Source of the DNA: Erythroxylum novogranatense
Taxonomy: Eukaryota; Streptophyta; Magnoliopsida; Malpighiales; Erythroxylaceae
Reading direction: 5' to 3'
DNA: 64,000 nt
Assembly (NCBI GenBank): GCA_029891385.1
Contig: CM057231.1
Span: 61,983,103-62,047,102 of the forward strand
The notes below the pieces were generated by a model. That model saw only the letters and a list, made by a program, of their open reading frames with translations. It was not told where the DNA came from and made no database searches. Position 1 is the first letter of the stretch, and each line of letters begins with the position of its first letter. The translations under genes were made by a program, and so were the position numbers. Below, piece after piece: positions 24,353-34,115 of this stretch.

Positions 24353-25981
24353 ATGGCACACAATAACTTAGCGGAAGAAGGTAATACTAATAATCGCCCT
24401 CCTTTGTTTAATGGTACTAATTATTTTTCTTGGAAAAATCCTATGAAGTACCACATCATTAGCGAGGGAGTAGAATATTGGAAGATAATTATCTTCGGTC
24501 CACAACCACCGTTAAAAGAAAATGGTGAGTTAAAAACAGAGCTGGAATACGATGACAATGACTGGAGGCAAGCCTACATCAACGCTAAAGCGATGAAGTT
24601 AATCTATTAAGGCCTCACAGTTGAGGAAAGAAACCGAGTTAACTCGTACCAGCGTAAAGAAATGTGGAGAGACTTCGCATCACCCATGAAGGAACCAACC
24701 AAGTCCGGGAGATAAAAATCAACATGCTGCTTCATGATTATGAAATGTTTGTCATGAAGGATGGTGAGTCTATTTCAACTATGTTTGATCGTTTTGCAGA
24801 AATCATAAATGGATTAGGCAACCTTGGAAAGCATATGTCGGACAGTGAGAAGGTAAAGAAAATCCTTCGCTCACTACCAAAGGAATGGGACTCACAAGTC
24901 ACCGCCATTATGGAGTCCAAAGATCTCAATCATCTGGAATTCAACGCCTTGGTGGGATCACTTATCAACTATGAGATTATTCTCAAATCCAGAGGAGGTA
25001 GAGGTAAGCCTAAAAAATCTATTGCTTTTAAAGCTAACTCTTCTTTTGTTGATGAAAGTGATGAGGAAATAGATGAAGACGAGGAAGACGAAGAAATAGC
25101 TATGTACGCTAGAAATTTAAGGAAGTTCAAGGGACTTCTCAAAAATCGAAGGAAAGAATTAAATGGCGGAAAACAGGTAGAAAGAAAGAGGTTTGGCGCG
25201 GAAAGAAAATCAAAAGGCTATGACGAAAAGAAAGGCAACTTAAGAATGTTGGAGATGTGGAAAACGGGGACATCTCGTAAGAGAATGCAAAAGCTCATCC
25301 TCCACATCAAACTTCCAGAAAAATAACAAATATGACAAAGGCAAAAAGAAAACCAGCCTGGTAGCAACTTGGAGTGATGATGAGGAAGCATACCAAAGCG
25401 ATGATGAAAACAACTTGGCACTTATGGCAAAAAGTTCATTAAGTGATGATGAAAATGAGGTAATTTTCAATGAACAAGATCTAAGAGATTCTTTTGATGC
25501 TTTGCAAGTTGATTTTGAAGAAGCCTTTGAGATTAACAAAAGATTAAGAAAGAAAATACGAGAATTGGTTGCTGAAAATAATGCCTTACATGAGACTATT
25601 GATGACTTAGATAGTCCAAAAGAAGATCATTCTGCATGTCTTATTGAAAAAGAAAATCTTATTTGTGAGCTTGATAGACTTAGAAAAGAATTTTCGTATG
25701 TGGTTGGAAAATTCGCAAATGGAAACGAACAGTTTGAAAAATTGTTATCGCTACAAAGATATTCCATTTCTAAACATGGATTAGGATATGACCCTTTTGA
25801 TAGAGATTGCTCTTTAATTTCCAAATTTACTAAGGATGGAAAAATCGCTCAATGTGCTAGATGCTTGAAAGATGGTCACATAGAAATTGCCTGCAAGAGT
25901 ACTAGAAGATGTGTTAAGATTAAGAAAATTTGGGTTATTAAAGGCACAATACCACCTAATGTGGTTTATATGGCTAACTAA
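24353..25981 (+). pseudogene. Element B gag, frameshifted
   Basis: Starts MAHNNLAEEG (first ATG after the primer site). Typical copia gag opening with PPLFNGTNYFSWK at about residues 16-28. A TAA at 24,608 and a frame change near 24,660 lead to the second segment (INMLLHDYEMF..., SLPKEWDSQVTAIM). A further shift near 25,240 precedes the zinc knuckle CWRCGKRGHLVREC at 25,247-25,288 (C-x2-C-x4-H-x4-C complete). From there one open frame runs to 25,981 through an acidic stretch and a long coiled coil (about 25,460-25,740), then a second Cys/His-like segment (CARCLKDGH). Gag would build the particle. The coiled-coil extension is a Sirevirus-type feature. Confidence 0.8.
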
Positions 25982-26069
25982 AATGGACCCAAAATGGCTT
26001 GGGTACCTATAAGAAGAAAGAACGTTGATATTGTAGGTACAAGCAAGGGATGAAAGGCCGTCAAGCACT

Positions 26070-29000
26070 TGGTACATCGATAGCGGATGTTCAAGACACA
26101 CGAGTGGAGACAAGAACCTTTTTGCAGAAATCAAACCTAAGAATCAAGGTTATGTCACTTTCGGAGACAACAACAAAGGTAAGGTCATTGGAATTGGTAA
26201 AGTGGGTAAGGAACCTTTGTCAACCATTGACAATGTTTTGTTTGTTGATGGATTGAAACATAATTTGTTAAGTGTCTCTCAACTTTGTGATATGAATTTT
26301 AATGTAAGTTTTGAATCATCACATTGCATGGTTAAGAAGGATGGTCATGTAGCTTTCATTGGTTTAAGACATGGAAATACATACATTGTTGATTTACATG
26401 ATGATAGTTCGTTTAATGAAAAGTGTTTAGTGACATTAGAAGAAAATGCATTTTTATGGCATAGAAAACTAGGACATGTTCCTTTGCCTCTAATTTCTAA
26501 ACTTTCGAAAAATGACATAGTGAGAGGGCTGCCTAAAATCAAATTCGTTAAAGATCACTTGTGTGAATCTTGTTTAAAGGGCAAACATGTTAGAGAATCT
26601 TTCAAACCAAAGAAAGAAATTTGCACATCTAGAATTCTTGAACTTGTGCATATGGATTTGATTGGACCATCTAGGCATGCTAGTCTTAGTGGAAAATTAT
26701 ATGTCCTTGTGATTGTAGATGATTTTTCTAGATTTACTTGGGTAAGATTCCTTACGAATAAAAGTGATGCCATTAATGAATTTACCAAGTGGTGTAGATT
26801 GGTTTAAAATGAGAAAAATTTGTCGATCGTTGCTATTAGAACAGATCATGGAGGAGAATTTGAATGTGAACCTTTCGAAAGTCTTTGCGACAAATACGGG
26901 ATGGAGCATAATTTCTCAACACCAAGGACTCCGCAACAAAATGGTGTAGTAGAAAGGAAGAATCGTTCTCTTGAAGAAATGAGCAAAACCATGCTAAATG
27001 AGTAAAATCTTCCTAAATCATTTTGGGCGGAAGCGGTCAATACCTCATGCTACGTCATCAACAGGGTGCACTTACGAAGAGACAAAAATAAGACCCCTTA
27101 CGAGCTATGGAAAGGTAAGAAACCTAATATCTCTTATTTTCATCCTTTTGGTTGTAAAGTTTTTATTCATAATAATGGAAAGAGCAATCTAGGAAAATTT
27201 AATCTAAATTCGATGTTGGTGTGTTTATTGGTTATTCTCAAACTAGTAAGGCTTTTAGAGTTTATAATAATAGGACTAAATGTGTTGAAGAAAGTATACA
27301 TGTTAAATTTGATGATATGATTTCACCCCCGAGAAAGGTTTGTTTTGATGATGATGCAGGAAGTTCAGGTAATAAAGTTGAAGAAATTGAATCCAAGATT
27401 GAGGAATTGAAGCTAGACGAAGAAAATCATGTACACGACATTAAATCATGGGCAAAAGCAAAGAATCATCCTATGGAGCAAGTCATCGGTGATTTAATTG
27501 TTGGTGTAGAAAACTAGGAGAAATATCTATGAGAATATGAGCAATTCAGCCTTCATTTCATTGGTAGAACCCAAAAATATAGAAGAAGCTCTTAAAGATG
27601 AAATCTAGCTTTTAGCTATGCAAGAAGAGCTAAATCAATTCAAGCGAAATGATGTATGGGATTTGGTAGCTCCACCAAAGGACAAGACCATTGTCGGAGT
27701 CAAGTGGGTAAATCGGATTAAATATGATGATAATGGTGAAGCGATTAAAAATAAATCAAGGTTAGTGGCTCAAGGATTTTATCAAAAAGAAGGCCTTGAT
27801 TACAATGAGACATATGCTCCTGTGGCTCGTTTGGAGGCAATTAGGCTACTATGTGCATTTGCATCTCATAAAAGGATCAAATTAAATCAAATGGACGTTA
27901 AGAGCGCATTTCTCAATGGGTATATTCAGGAGGAAGTCTATGTCAAACAACCGCCGGGATTTGAAGATCATGAGCATCCGGATTATGTCTACAACCTCAA
28001 GAAGGCACTTTATGGATTAAAGCAAGCACCTAGAGCATGGTATGAGAGGTTAAGTACTTTTCTAACTCAACATGGATATGTTCGTGGTAAGATAGATAAT
28101 ACTTTGTTTATTAAACATGTTGATCATGATATGCTTATTTGTCAAATTTATGTTGATGACATTATGTTTGGTGCCACTACTGAATTTTTTTGTAAAGAAT
28201 TTAGTGATTTAATGCAAGGTGAGTTTGAAATGAGCATGATGGGAGAACTCAAGTTCTTTCTTGGATTGCAAATCAAGCAACACAAAAATGGAATATTCAT
28301 CCATCAATCGAAGTATACCAAGGAACTTCTTAAGAAATTTAAAATGGAAGGATGCAAAGTGGCAGCAACATCAATGGCAACAAATATGGTCTTAGAGAAA
28401 CATGAACATGAAGAAGATGTTGATAAAAAATTCGATAGAGGTATGATCGGCTCTCTCTTGTATTTAACTGCTTCTAGACCTGATATTATGTTTGCCACAT
28501 GTCTTTGTGCTAGATTTCAATCTTGTCCAATGATTTCTCATTTGAGTGCTTGTAAAAGAATTTTTAGATACTTGAGTAGAACTATTAATCATGGTTTGTG
28601 GTATCCTAGTTGTGATTCATTTGATTTGTATGCTTATAGTGATGCTGATCATGGTGGCTGTAGAATTGATAGAAAAAGCACTAGTGGCTTGTGTCATTTC
28701 TTAGGATCATCTTTGATATCTTGGGCTAGTAAAAAGCAAGTTAGTGTAGCCATTTCCACTGCTGAATCTGAATATGTAACAGCTGGGAGTGCTTGTGCCC
28801 AAGTTCTTTGGATTAAACATCAATTGCTTGATTATGGTATTGTGGTTAAAAATATTCCTATTTATTGTGATAATACCAGTGCAATTTGTTTGAGTAAAAA
28901 TCCTATATTGCATAGTAGAACAAAGCATATAGAAATTAGACATCATTTTATCCGTGATTATTATTTAAAAGGTGACATTTGCTTGAAGCATGTATCAACT

Positions 29001-29102
29001 AGTGATTAATTGGCTGACATTTTTACTAAACCTCTTAAGGAAGATGCGTTTGTGAACATTAAATTGAGATTAGGCATGTGTGATTTAAATTCCTTTGGTT
29101 GA
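26070..29102 (+). pseudogene. Element B pol: protease-integrase-RT-RNase H
   Basis: Protease: WYIDSG with catalytic DSG at 26,079-26,087. Gag-pre-integrase HHCC: HRKLGH ... CESCLKGK (about 26,460-26,585). Integrase core: HMDLIG, RTDHGGEF, NGVVERKNR, so the D, D, E residues are all present. RT (27,618 onward): WVNRIKYDDNGE, MDVKSAFLNG, YVDD at 28,149-28,160. RNase H: YSDADHGG, STAESEYV, CDNTSA. Stops at 26,805 (TAA), 27,003 (TAA), 27,606 (TAG) and 29,007 (TAA) fall at conserved Gln or Trp positions, and a frame change occurs near 27,210. The final frame ends at 29,102. The RT segment alone is open for 463 codons. The order integrase before RT marks Ty1-copia. Confidence 0.9.
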
Positions 29103-29346
29103 ATTTGATTTTGCTACATTAAATGGTCAATATATGAGGCACATATGCAATTACATCCAAAGATTTCATCATCATGTTTTACACATAGACTACCAGTAGA
29201 CTAATTGGAGTTTCAGTCTATTGTTGAGGATTAATTCGAGTTATCTTGAATTGGATATTGACTTGTTCTGGGTTAGAAGGAGATTATGTGGAAAATTAGT
29301 CGAGGTATGGTTTACACAGCTCTTTGGACATGAATTTTGAGAGGAT

Positions 29347-29421
29347 AAGTCGACTTATGAATTAGACAAGTCGACTTATGGAGGTCAATAAGTCGACTTA
29401 TGTGGAGCACAAGTCGACTTA
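29347..29421. promoter_or_regulatory. AAGTCGACTT palindrome array 2 (upstream of ORF3)
   Basis: Four perfect palindromes start at 29,347, 29,368, 29,390 and 29,411, steps 21, 22 and 21 bp, close to two helical turns each. Each is followed by ATG. They end 260 bp before the ORF3 start. Between lies a TTTTAAAAAA stretch (about 29,440) and a pyrimidine-rich leader. The layout looks like a promoter for ORF3; that is inference. Confidence 0.65.
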
Positions 29422-29680
29422 TGTGTGGATGGACCTTTTAAAAAACCCTTCATCCTTTCACTTCTCCGAAAACTTTCTCACTCTAACCTTTGAAATCTCT
29501 TGCCTTAACTCGACTTAAACCTCGAAATCTCTTCAGATCCACTATACCCATCATCAATCCACCACATTTAGCACAAAACCCATTCTCCGTCTCTTCAGAT
29601 CTACCCTTCTTTTTTGAAAACTCCTTTCTCAAAACCCTAACCCTAACCTGCGTTTTTTCCATCTTCTCTCTACAAAACAA

Positions 29681-30844
29681 ATGGCTCCTCGAAAATCTTC
29701 TCAGAAAGGGAAAGAAACTACTCAATCTCAAGGTCCCCACGTTCCTCAAAGACCACGGGTTCGGGCGCCCTCATCAAGGGGAGATGCGTCAAGGGAGGAT
29801 GATGCGATTGAACCCAGATTTGTTTCGAGGGATGCTCAAACATTGTATTATAAGGTACTTAAAGATGAAGTATTGATTCCCTCTATGAGATTTGATTGGA
29901 CTAAGTTAGATAGTAGCGAGTTCTCAGATGTGTTTACTAAAATTGTTAACCTTGGGCTAAAAGATTTTTTGGGTTTTCATGATGATATCTATGAAGAAAC
30001 AGTAAAGGAATTCGATGCAAATCTGGTTGTGATTGGAAGTAATGTTGAGGATGGAGTTACCTTAGCCTCTAAAATTAACGATAAAGCAATATATCTTTGT
30101 GAATCAGATTTGTGTACCATGTTTCATTTGCCTAGAGGAGGAGTTAGGCCTAGAGCTTCTCTTACTGATTTTGAGATTTTGAGGAATGCTGAGGGTGACA
30201 CTGATGAGGAAGCCGAAGAGAATTTCGGCTATACCGAGGAAAAAGGGGCTGATTTGTTAGTTCAGTTATGTACTGATCATTCCCCTCCATTTGAGGCGAT
30301 GGATCTACCGTTGAATTATCGATTACTCCATTATGCGATAAATAGGGTTGTGTACCCAAAGAAAGCGAGTAATAATCAGATTACTTCTCTAGATAAGGAG
30401 ATTCTGTGGCATATGGAGGAAGGAAGGAAAATAAACTATCCGAGCTTAATTATTCAGATGATGAGGAAAAAGGCAAGCCTATTACGTGGACAGCTGAAGG
30501 GGAAACTAATCTGGCATAAAGGAATGCCGTATGCTGCACTGATTACCCATATCTCTCAGGTTAGAAAATGTAATATGGATTCCTATGTTAGTTTTCCTTA
30601 TCCTCAAAGTTGGAGATTCACGCCTTACAACTTAAGGAGTATGAAGCTAGTTAGAACAGTTGAAAAAGATTGGGTTTACTCCTATCATGTTGAGAAGCTT
30701 GGGTTGACGTTGGTAGGTGAGCAGGTACCTTCAAGGAAACGATCTAGGACAGCAGAACGTCCAAGTAGCTCACGACCAAGTAATGTCGAAAGAAGTGAGG
30801 TCTCTCGTGATATTCAGAAATTCGAGATCGATTGGATGAGATAA
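29681..30844 (+). CDS. Element B ORF3, Sirevirus env-position protein
   Basis: 387 codons; ATG in the favourable plant context aacaaATGGCT. The N-terminal 45 residues are basic and Ser/Pro-rich (MAPRKSSQKGKETTQ). The centre (about 95-290) resembles the 'putative plant transposon protein' domain seen near gag-like genes of plant retroelements: VKEFDANL, a short strand segment, then LNYRLLHYAINRVVYPK and NYPSLIIQMM. A basic cluster PSRKRSRTAERPSS near residues 345-360 could be a nuclear signal. No signal peptide or membrane segment is visible, so it is not an obvious envelope protein despite its position. It was probably once longer: a coiled-coil tail follows in another frame. It is far less damaged than gag and pol. 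Function unknown; the domain assignment is from memory of family pattern. Confidence 0.75.
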   Translation: MAPRKSSQKGKETTQSQGPHVPQRPRVRAPSSRGDASREDDAIEPRFVSRDAQTLYYKVLKDEVLIPSMRFDWTKLDSSEFSDVFTKIVNLGLKDFLGFHDDIYEETVKEFDANLVVIGSNVEDGVTLASKINDKAIYLCESDLCTMFHLPRGGVRPRASLTDFEILRNAEGDTDEEAEENFGYTEEKGADLLVQLCTDHSPPFEAMDLPLNYRLLHYAINRVVYPKKASNNQITSLDKEILWHMEEGRKINYPSLIIQMMRKKASLLRGQLKGKLIWHKGMPYAALITHISQVRKCNMDSYVSFPYPQSWRFTPYNLRSMKLVRTVEKDWVYSYHVEKLGLTLVGEQVPSRKRSRTAERPSSSRPSNVERSEVSRDIQKFEIDWMR

Positions 30845-30990
30845 ATGAACGACATGATGATCAACAAGATGTGCTTATAAGATTGGAAAGAAAAATTGAT
30901 GAACAACGCAGCATGCTTACCCGTTTAGAGAAAAGCATCAAGAAGATTTTTGACAAGCTAGGATGTAGGCATAATGATTCTTCGTCCTGA
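30820..30990 (+). pseudogene. Frameshifted coiled-coil tail of ORF3
   Basis: In the frame starting at 30,820, 56 codons are open to TGA at 30,988-30,990. The translation has leucine/isoleucine heptads (RLDEINERHD, VLIRLERKID, MLTRLEKSIKKIF) typical of a coiled coil. It overlaps the last codons of the 387-residue frame, so one indel near 30,815-30,820 probably separated the two. The ancestral protein would have been about 440 residues. Shown by heptad pattern only. Confidence 0.6.
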
Positions 30991-31179
30991 TGTGTATTGC
31001 ATTATGCCTTGACCAACATTTCATCTTCTGTTGTTGTTTTATGTGTTTTTATGTGCTTTGTGTTGGATTCACATCTTTTGTAATGACTATTACTATCATT
31101 TGTGTTTGATGTTATGTTTGGTTTTAAACTTCATTAATCTTCATTAATCTTCATTTCTCTATTGATTTTTGATTATGAC
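30991..31179 (+). other. ORF3 3' region, noncoding
   Basis: T-rich sequence without ORF, leading to the repeated polypurine tracts. Probably the 3' untranslated part of the element. A direct repeat ttcattaatc occurs at 31,131-31,152. Confidence 0.4.
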
Positions 31180-31383
31180 AAAAAGGGGGAGTAAGATTGA
31201 AATTGATATTTGATTAAGGGGGAGTGAGATTTGCTATTTTATTGATTTTATTTTAATCATTGATTTATAAATTAAGGGGGAGAAAACTTAACCATCAAGA
31301 CAAGGGAAACCTTGATCAAGTTTTATGTCTTTTAAATTTCTTGTCAATTTCTAAATATTTTGTCATTATCAAAAAGGGGGAGA
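31180..31383 (+). other. Four polypurine tract copies of element B
   Basis: AAAAAGGGGGAG (31,180-31,191), AAGGGGGAG (31,216-31,224), AAGGGGGAGA (31,274-31,283) and AAAAAGGGGGAGA (31,371-31,383). The last is adjacent to the 3' LTR and is the likely functional plus-strand primer. Repeated tracts before the 3' LTR are a known Sirevirus signature. Confidence 0.88.
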
Positions 31384-31384
31384 T

Positions 31385-32390
31385 TGTTGGACCAATGGTG
31401 GTTGAAAAATTAAATCCCTTTATGTTTTGATAATAATAAAATATCTAGAATTAGTTAAGAAATTATTTCATGTACTATTCAATGAAAGAGTTGTGCAAAT
31501 CAAGAAGAGCAAGTGTTTAATCATTGAAGAATCAAGATGGGAGTTGCCTTCTAAGAGAAAATGGCATAAAACATAAGGATTATAGAGGATTTGGTCGGAT
31601 GTTACCATTGAAGTCAATACAAGTCGACTTACATGGAGATATGACAATACAAGTCTACTTATCATACACAAGTCGACTTATCGAGGACAACAAGTCGACT
31701 TATTGGAGAGCGGAGTTACAATTTTTACGTAAATGGTTGAAACAAGTCGACTTATTCATTCGACAAGTCGACTTATGGATGCACCAAATCAGTTCCAACG
31801 GTCCAATTAGCCAAAAATGGAATGGAGATTATCAAGGAACGGCTATAACAAATTAAGCAACGGCTAGAAGAGCTCCAACAGCTATATTTCTTTGAGCATA
31901 AATAGAGGATGATGGAGGAAGAGTAGATACAAGTTTCACAAGTCTAAATACTCTTCTATTGCTTCAAATTGCTCACTATTGCTCTTATTTTGTTACTCTA
32001 TTGTTTTGAACACTTGTTCTTCAATCTTTACTATATTTCTTTTACAATTTGAGTGACGAGTGGAAGGTCATGTGTGAGGTAGGATTTTTGTCGTAAGACA
32101 AATCGTTTGTAAGGTAGCTTGACCCGGAAGTCAAGTGACGTTGTAAAAAGTTCACACTCAACTACAAAGTGTGCAATAAAGTGATTGGCAAAATCCTAAG
32201 TGGGAGCTTAGGTACAGGACGTAGGTCTTAGCACCGAACATCTATAAAAACAAGTGTTTGATCTTCTTCCCTACACTTTTAAATTAAGTTTATCAAAATT
32301 GTTTTGGTGTGTTTTAACTTCTGATTTTCTTGTAGAAATTCTCAAAAAATTTTAAAGATCTATTCAACCCCCCCTTCTAGATCACTAACA
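31385..32390 (+). repeat. Element B 3' LTR (1,006 bp)
   Basis: TGTTGGACCAATGG ... CTAGATCACTAACA, matching the 5' LTR. Differs by scattered substitutions and by a 19-bp gap that removes one palindrome unit. Its TATA box reads CATAAATAG. Confidence 0.93.
31621..31775. promoter_or_regulatory. AAGTCGACTT palindrome array 3 (3' LTR of B)
   Basis: Starts at 31,621, 31,651 (aagtctactt), 31,670, 31,692, 31,744 and 31,765; steps 30, 19, 22, 52 and 21 bp. Same as the 5' LTR minus one unit. Confidence 0.75.
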
Positions 32391-32395
32391 TTATG
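32391..32395 (+). repeat. Target-site duplication TTATG, right copy
   Basis: Matches 23,296-23,300 and directly follows the 3' LTR of B. Confidence 0.93.
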
Positions 32396-32579
32396 GTTTT
32401 TAAACTTAAGTGACTTGCCCAATTTGGCTTTATACTCTCCCACTACTTTAATAGTTCAATACTCTTAACCTATATCCTATTATCTTACCCACATTAACAA
32501 GCTAATCTTTTCCAACCTAATTAATATAACATGAACCCAAAATTCATCTCATCATTTTAAAAATTTTCGGGGGCCAACA
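32396..32579 (-). mobile_element. Family A LTR, copy A3, second part
   Basis: Continuation of 22,365-23,300 after element B. On the minus strand the LTR starts TGTTGGCCCCCGAAAA at 32,579, the same terminus as 53,300. It abuts the protease of element F directly. Confidence 0.7.
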
Positions 32580-32954
32580 TGTATCTTAGTTTAGGCTCTA
32601 TTAAGAAATGATCTCCCTAGCAAGATAGGTATTGGATTATAGGAAGTTTCCTTATTCATGTCAATCACATAAAACAAGAAATATTAGTTCATTCACCTAC
32701 ATAAACACATCCTCAATCATCCTATTTAGGTAAGCATTACTATGATTAACTAATTGTTTGATAACACTGGTTTCTTTTAAGGGGCCTAAATTTAAAGAAG
32801 CACACATGGAACGAAGCATAACATTAATTGATGCTCCTAAATCTAACATGGTTTGTTTAACCTTAATTTTACCAATTTTACAAGGAATGTTAAGCATGCC
32901 TAAGTCCTTATACTTAGGGGCTATTTTCTTTTTAAAGAACAAAAATAATTTCAC
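32580..32954 (-). pseudogene. Element F protease (Athila-like)
   Basis: Minus-strand reading includes KDLGMLNIPCKIGKIKVK, then MLDLGASINVM and LNLGPLKETSVI: an Athila/Tat retropepsin with the DLGAS loop. After MIEDVFM the frame is broken by stops, but NELIF-, D-, LARK-like remains of the usual following sequence can be traced to about 32,590. The gene is cut at 32,579 by LTR A3. Confidence 0.7.
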
Positions 32955-33039
32955 CCATCTTAATCATTTCATTACCTCTTAACGTCTACTTGTTAGCACA
33001 TAACTCCTTAAGGAATTATGCATACCTTGACAGTTAATT

Positions 33040-33970
33040 GCTCACATCTAAAAGTTGTGTATTCACCTCAACCTTTTAAAAGGTATCATAAATTTTCTTA
33101 TCCTTATCCTCCTTCTTTGACTTTACTAACCTATTAAGGAAAGGTGGAGGATTAGCCTTACTAGCAATCTTAGATTCAACATTTACCTTTGAACTAGGTG
33201 ATATATCCATTTCTTCTTCAAGATCCTTCTTAATTGCACTAATATTCTTCATATTTAGCGTACTAATATTCTTCAAATTTATCTTATGTTATGAAGGCAT
33301 TTTCCCTCCCTTTTGGGCTTCTAAACAGTTGATGGCCACTAATATTTAGCTCATTTGGTTCTTTAGGATTTGAATGCTAGACTTTGTCTCCTAAAAGTTA
33401 GATTTAGTCCACTATTTAAATGTTGCACATCCTATTGTAATTACAAATTCTTAGTTGTAAGTGACTTAACTGTATCTTCTAACAATGTACCTGAGGTGGA
33501 GGAGGAGGATTGTGGTCTAAGCGGAAGTTACTGTACACCATGTAGTCTATTTGGGAAGTAGTTTTACTACCTATTCCTTTCCATAACTAAAGTCTAGGTA
33601 ATCTCTCTAACTTGGGTTATAAGTCTGGCAATATCGGTTGTATCTCATCTAAACGATGTTCTATAGATGAATTGTTGACCTCATTTACCCGAAAAACGTC
33701 ATTGTCAATTCCAAATTGTTGAGTATTTACTACCATATGCTTGATCAAAATTTTGGCCTCTATGGGAGTCTTTTCACATAGTACTCCATACTTGCTACAT
33801 TTACTAAGCTTTTATTCATATGCAATAATCCTTTGTAGAAGTATTGGATGAGGAGTTGTTCTGTGATATTATAGTGAGGGAGACTGGCATACAACTTTTT
33901 AAAGCATTCTTAATCCTTATAAAGGGATTCTTCATGATGTTGCTTTATTCTTTTTGTAAATGATGCACAA
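33040..33970 (-). pseudogene. Element F gag remnant (Athila-like)
   Basis: Minus strand. Recognisable parts are the gag tail NPPPFLNRLVKSKKEDKDKKIYDTF (as two blocks at about 33,076-33,160), and near 33,790-33,910 KLYASLPHYNITEQLLIQYFY, the mid-gag motif of Athila elements. The part between is degraded by stops and frameshifts. The first 200 or so gag residues are missing between here and the primer site at 34,101. Confidence 0.55.
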
Positions 33971-34040
33971 TCTTCATGATGTTACTAACATACAAAAACA
34001 CTAACAAACATGAAAAGATTAAGAAATAACTATAAAACTA

Positions 34041-34043
<3 letters not shown>

Positions 34044-34100
<57 letters not shown>
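34044..34100. repeat. (AT)n microsatellite
   Basis: 57 bp of perfect TA/AT dinucleotide, immediately next to the degenerate primer site of element F. Confidence 0.95.
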
Positions 34101-34102
<2 letters not shown>

Positions 34103-34113
34103 CAATAGTGCCA
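34101..34113 (-). other. Degenerate primer-binding site of element F
   Basis: The minus strand reads TGGCACTATTGCC, comparable to TGGCGCTATTGTC of element E and the Asp-tRNA site. The last bases are replaced by the AT microsatellite. It places the 5' LTR of F at higher coordinates. Confidence 0.5.
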
Positions 34114-34115
34114 AC

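Larger units (their letters stand above)
23301..32390 (+). mobile_element. Element B: full-length Sirevirus-like Ty1-copia
   Basis: 9.1-kb element with LTRs 23,301-24,324 and 31,385-32,390, perfect TTATG duplication, Met-tRNA primer site, gag, pol in copia order (protease, integrase, RT, RNase H), a third ORF and a polypurine tract. A gag extended by a long coiled-coil segment after the zinc knuckle, an extra 3' ORF, and several polypurine tract copies before the 3' LTR are traits of the Sirevirus lineage. The LTRs differ by scattered substitutions and one missing 19-bp repeat, so the insertion is not very recent. Gag and pol are broken; ORF3 is open for 387 codons. Confidence 0.93.

Noticed and set aside
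34044..34100. (AT)n as a possible regulatory or origin-like element
   Set aside because: Plain dinucleotide microsatellite; similar runs occur in the C LTRs.
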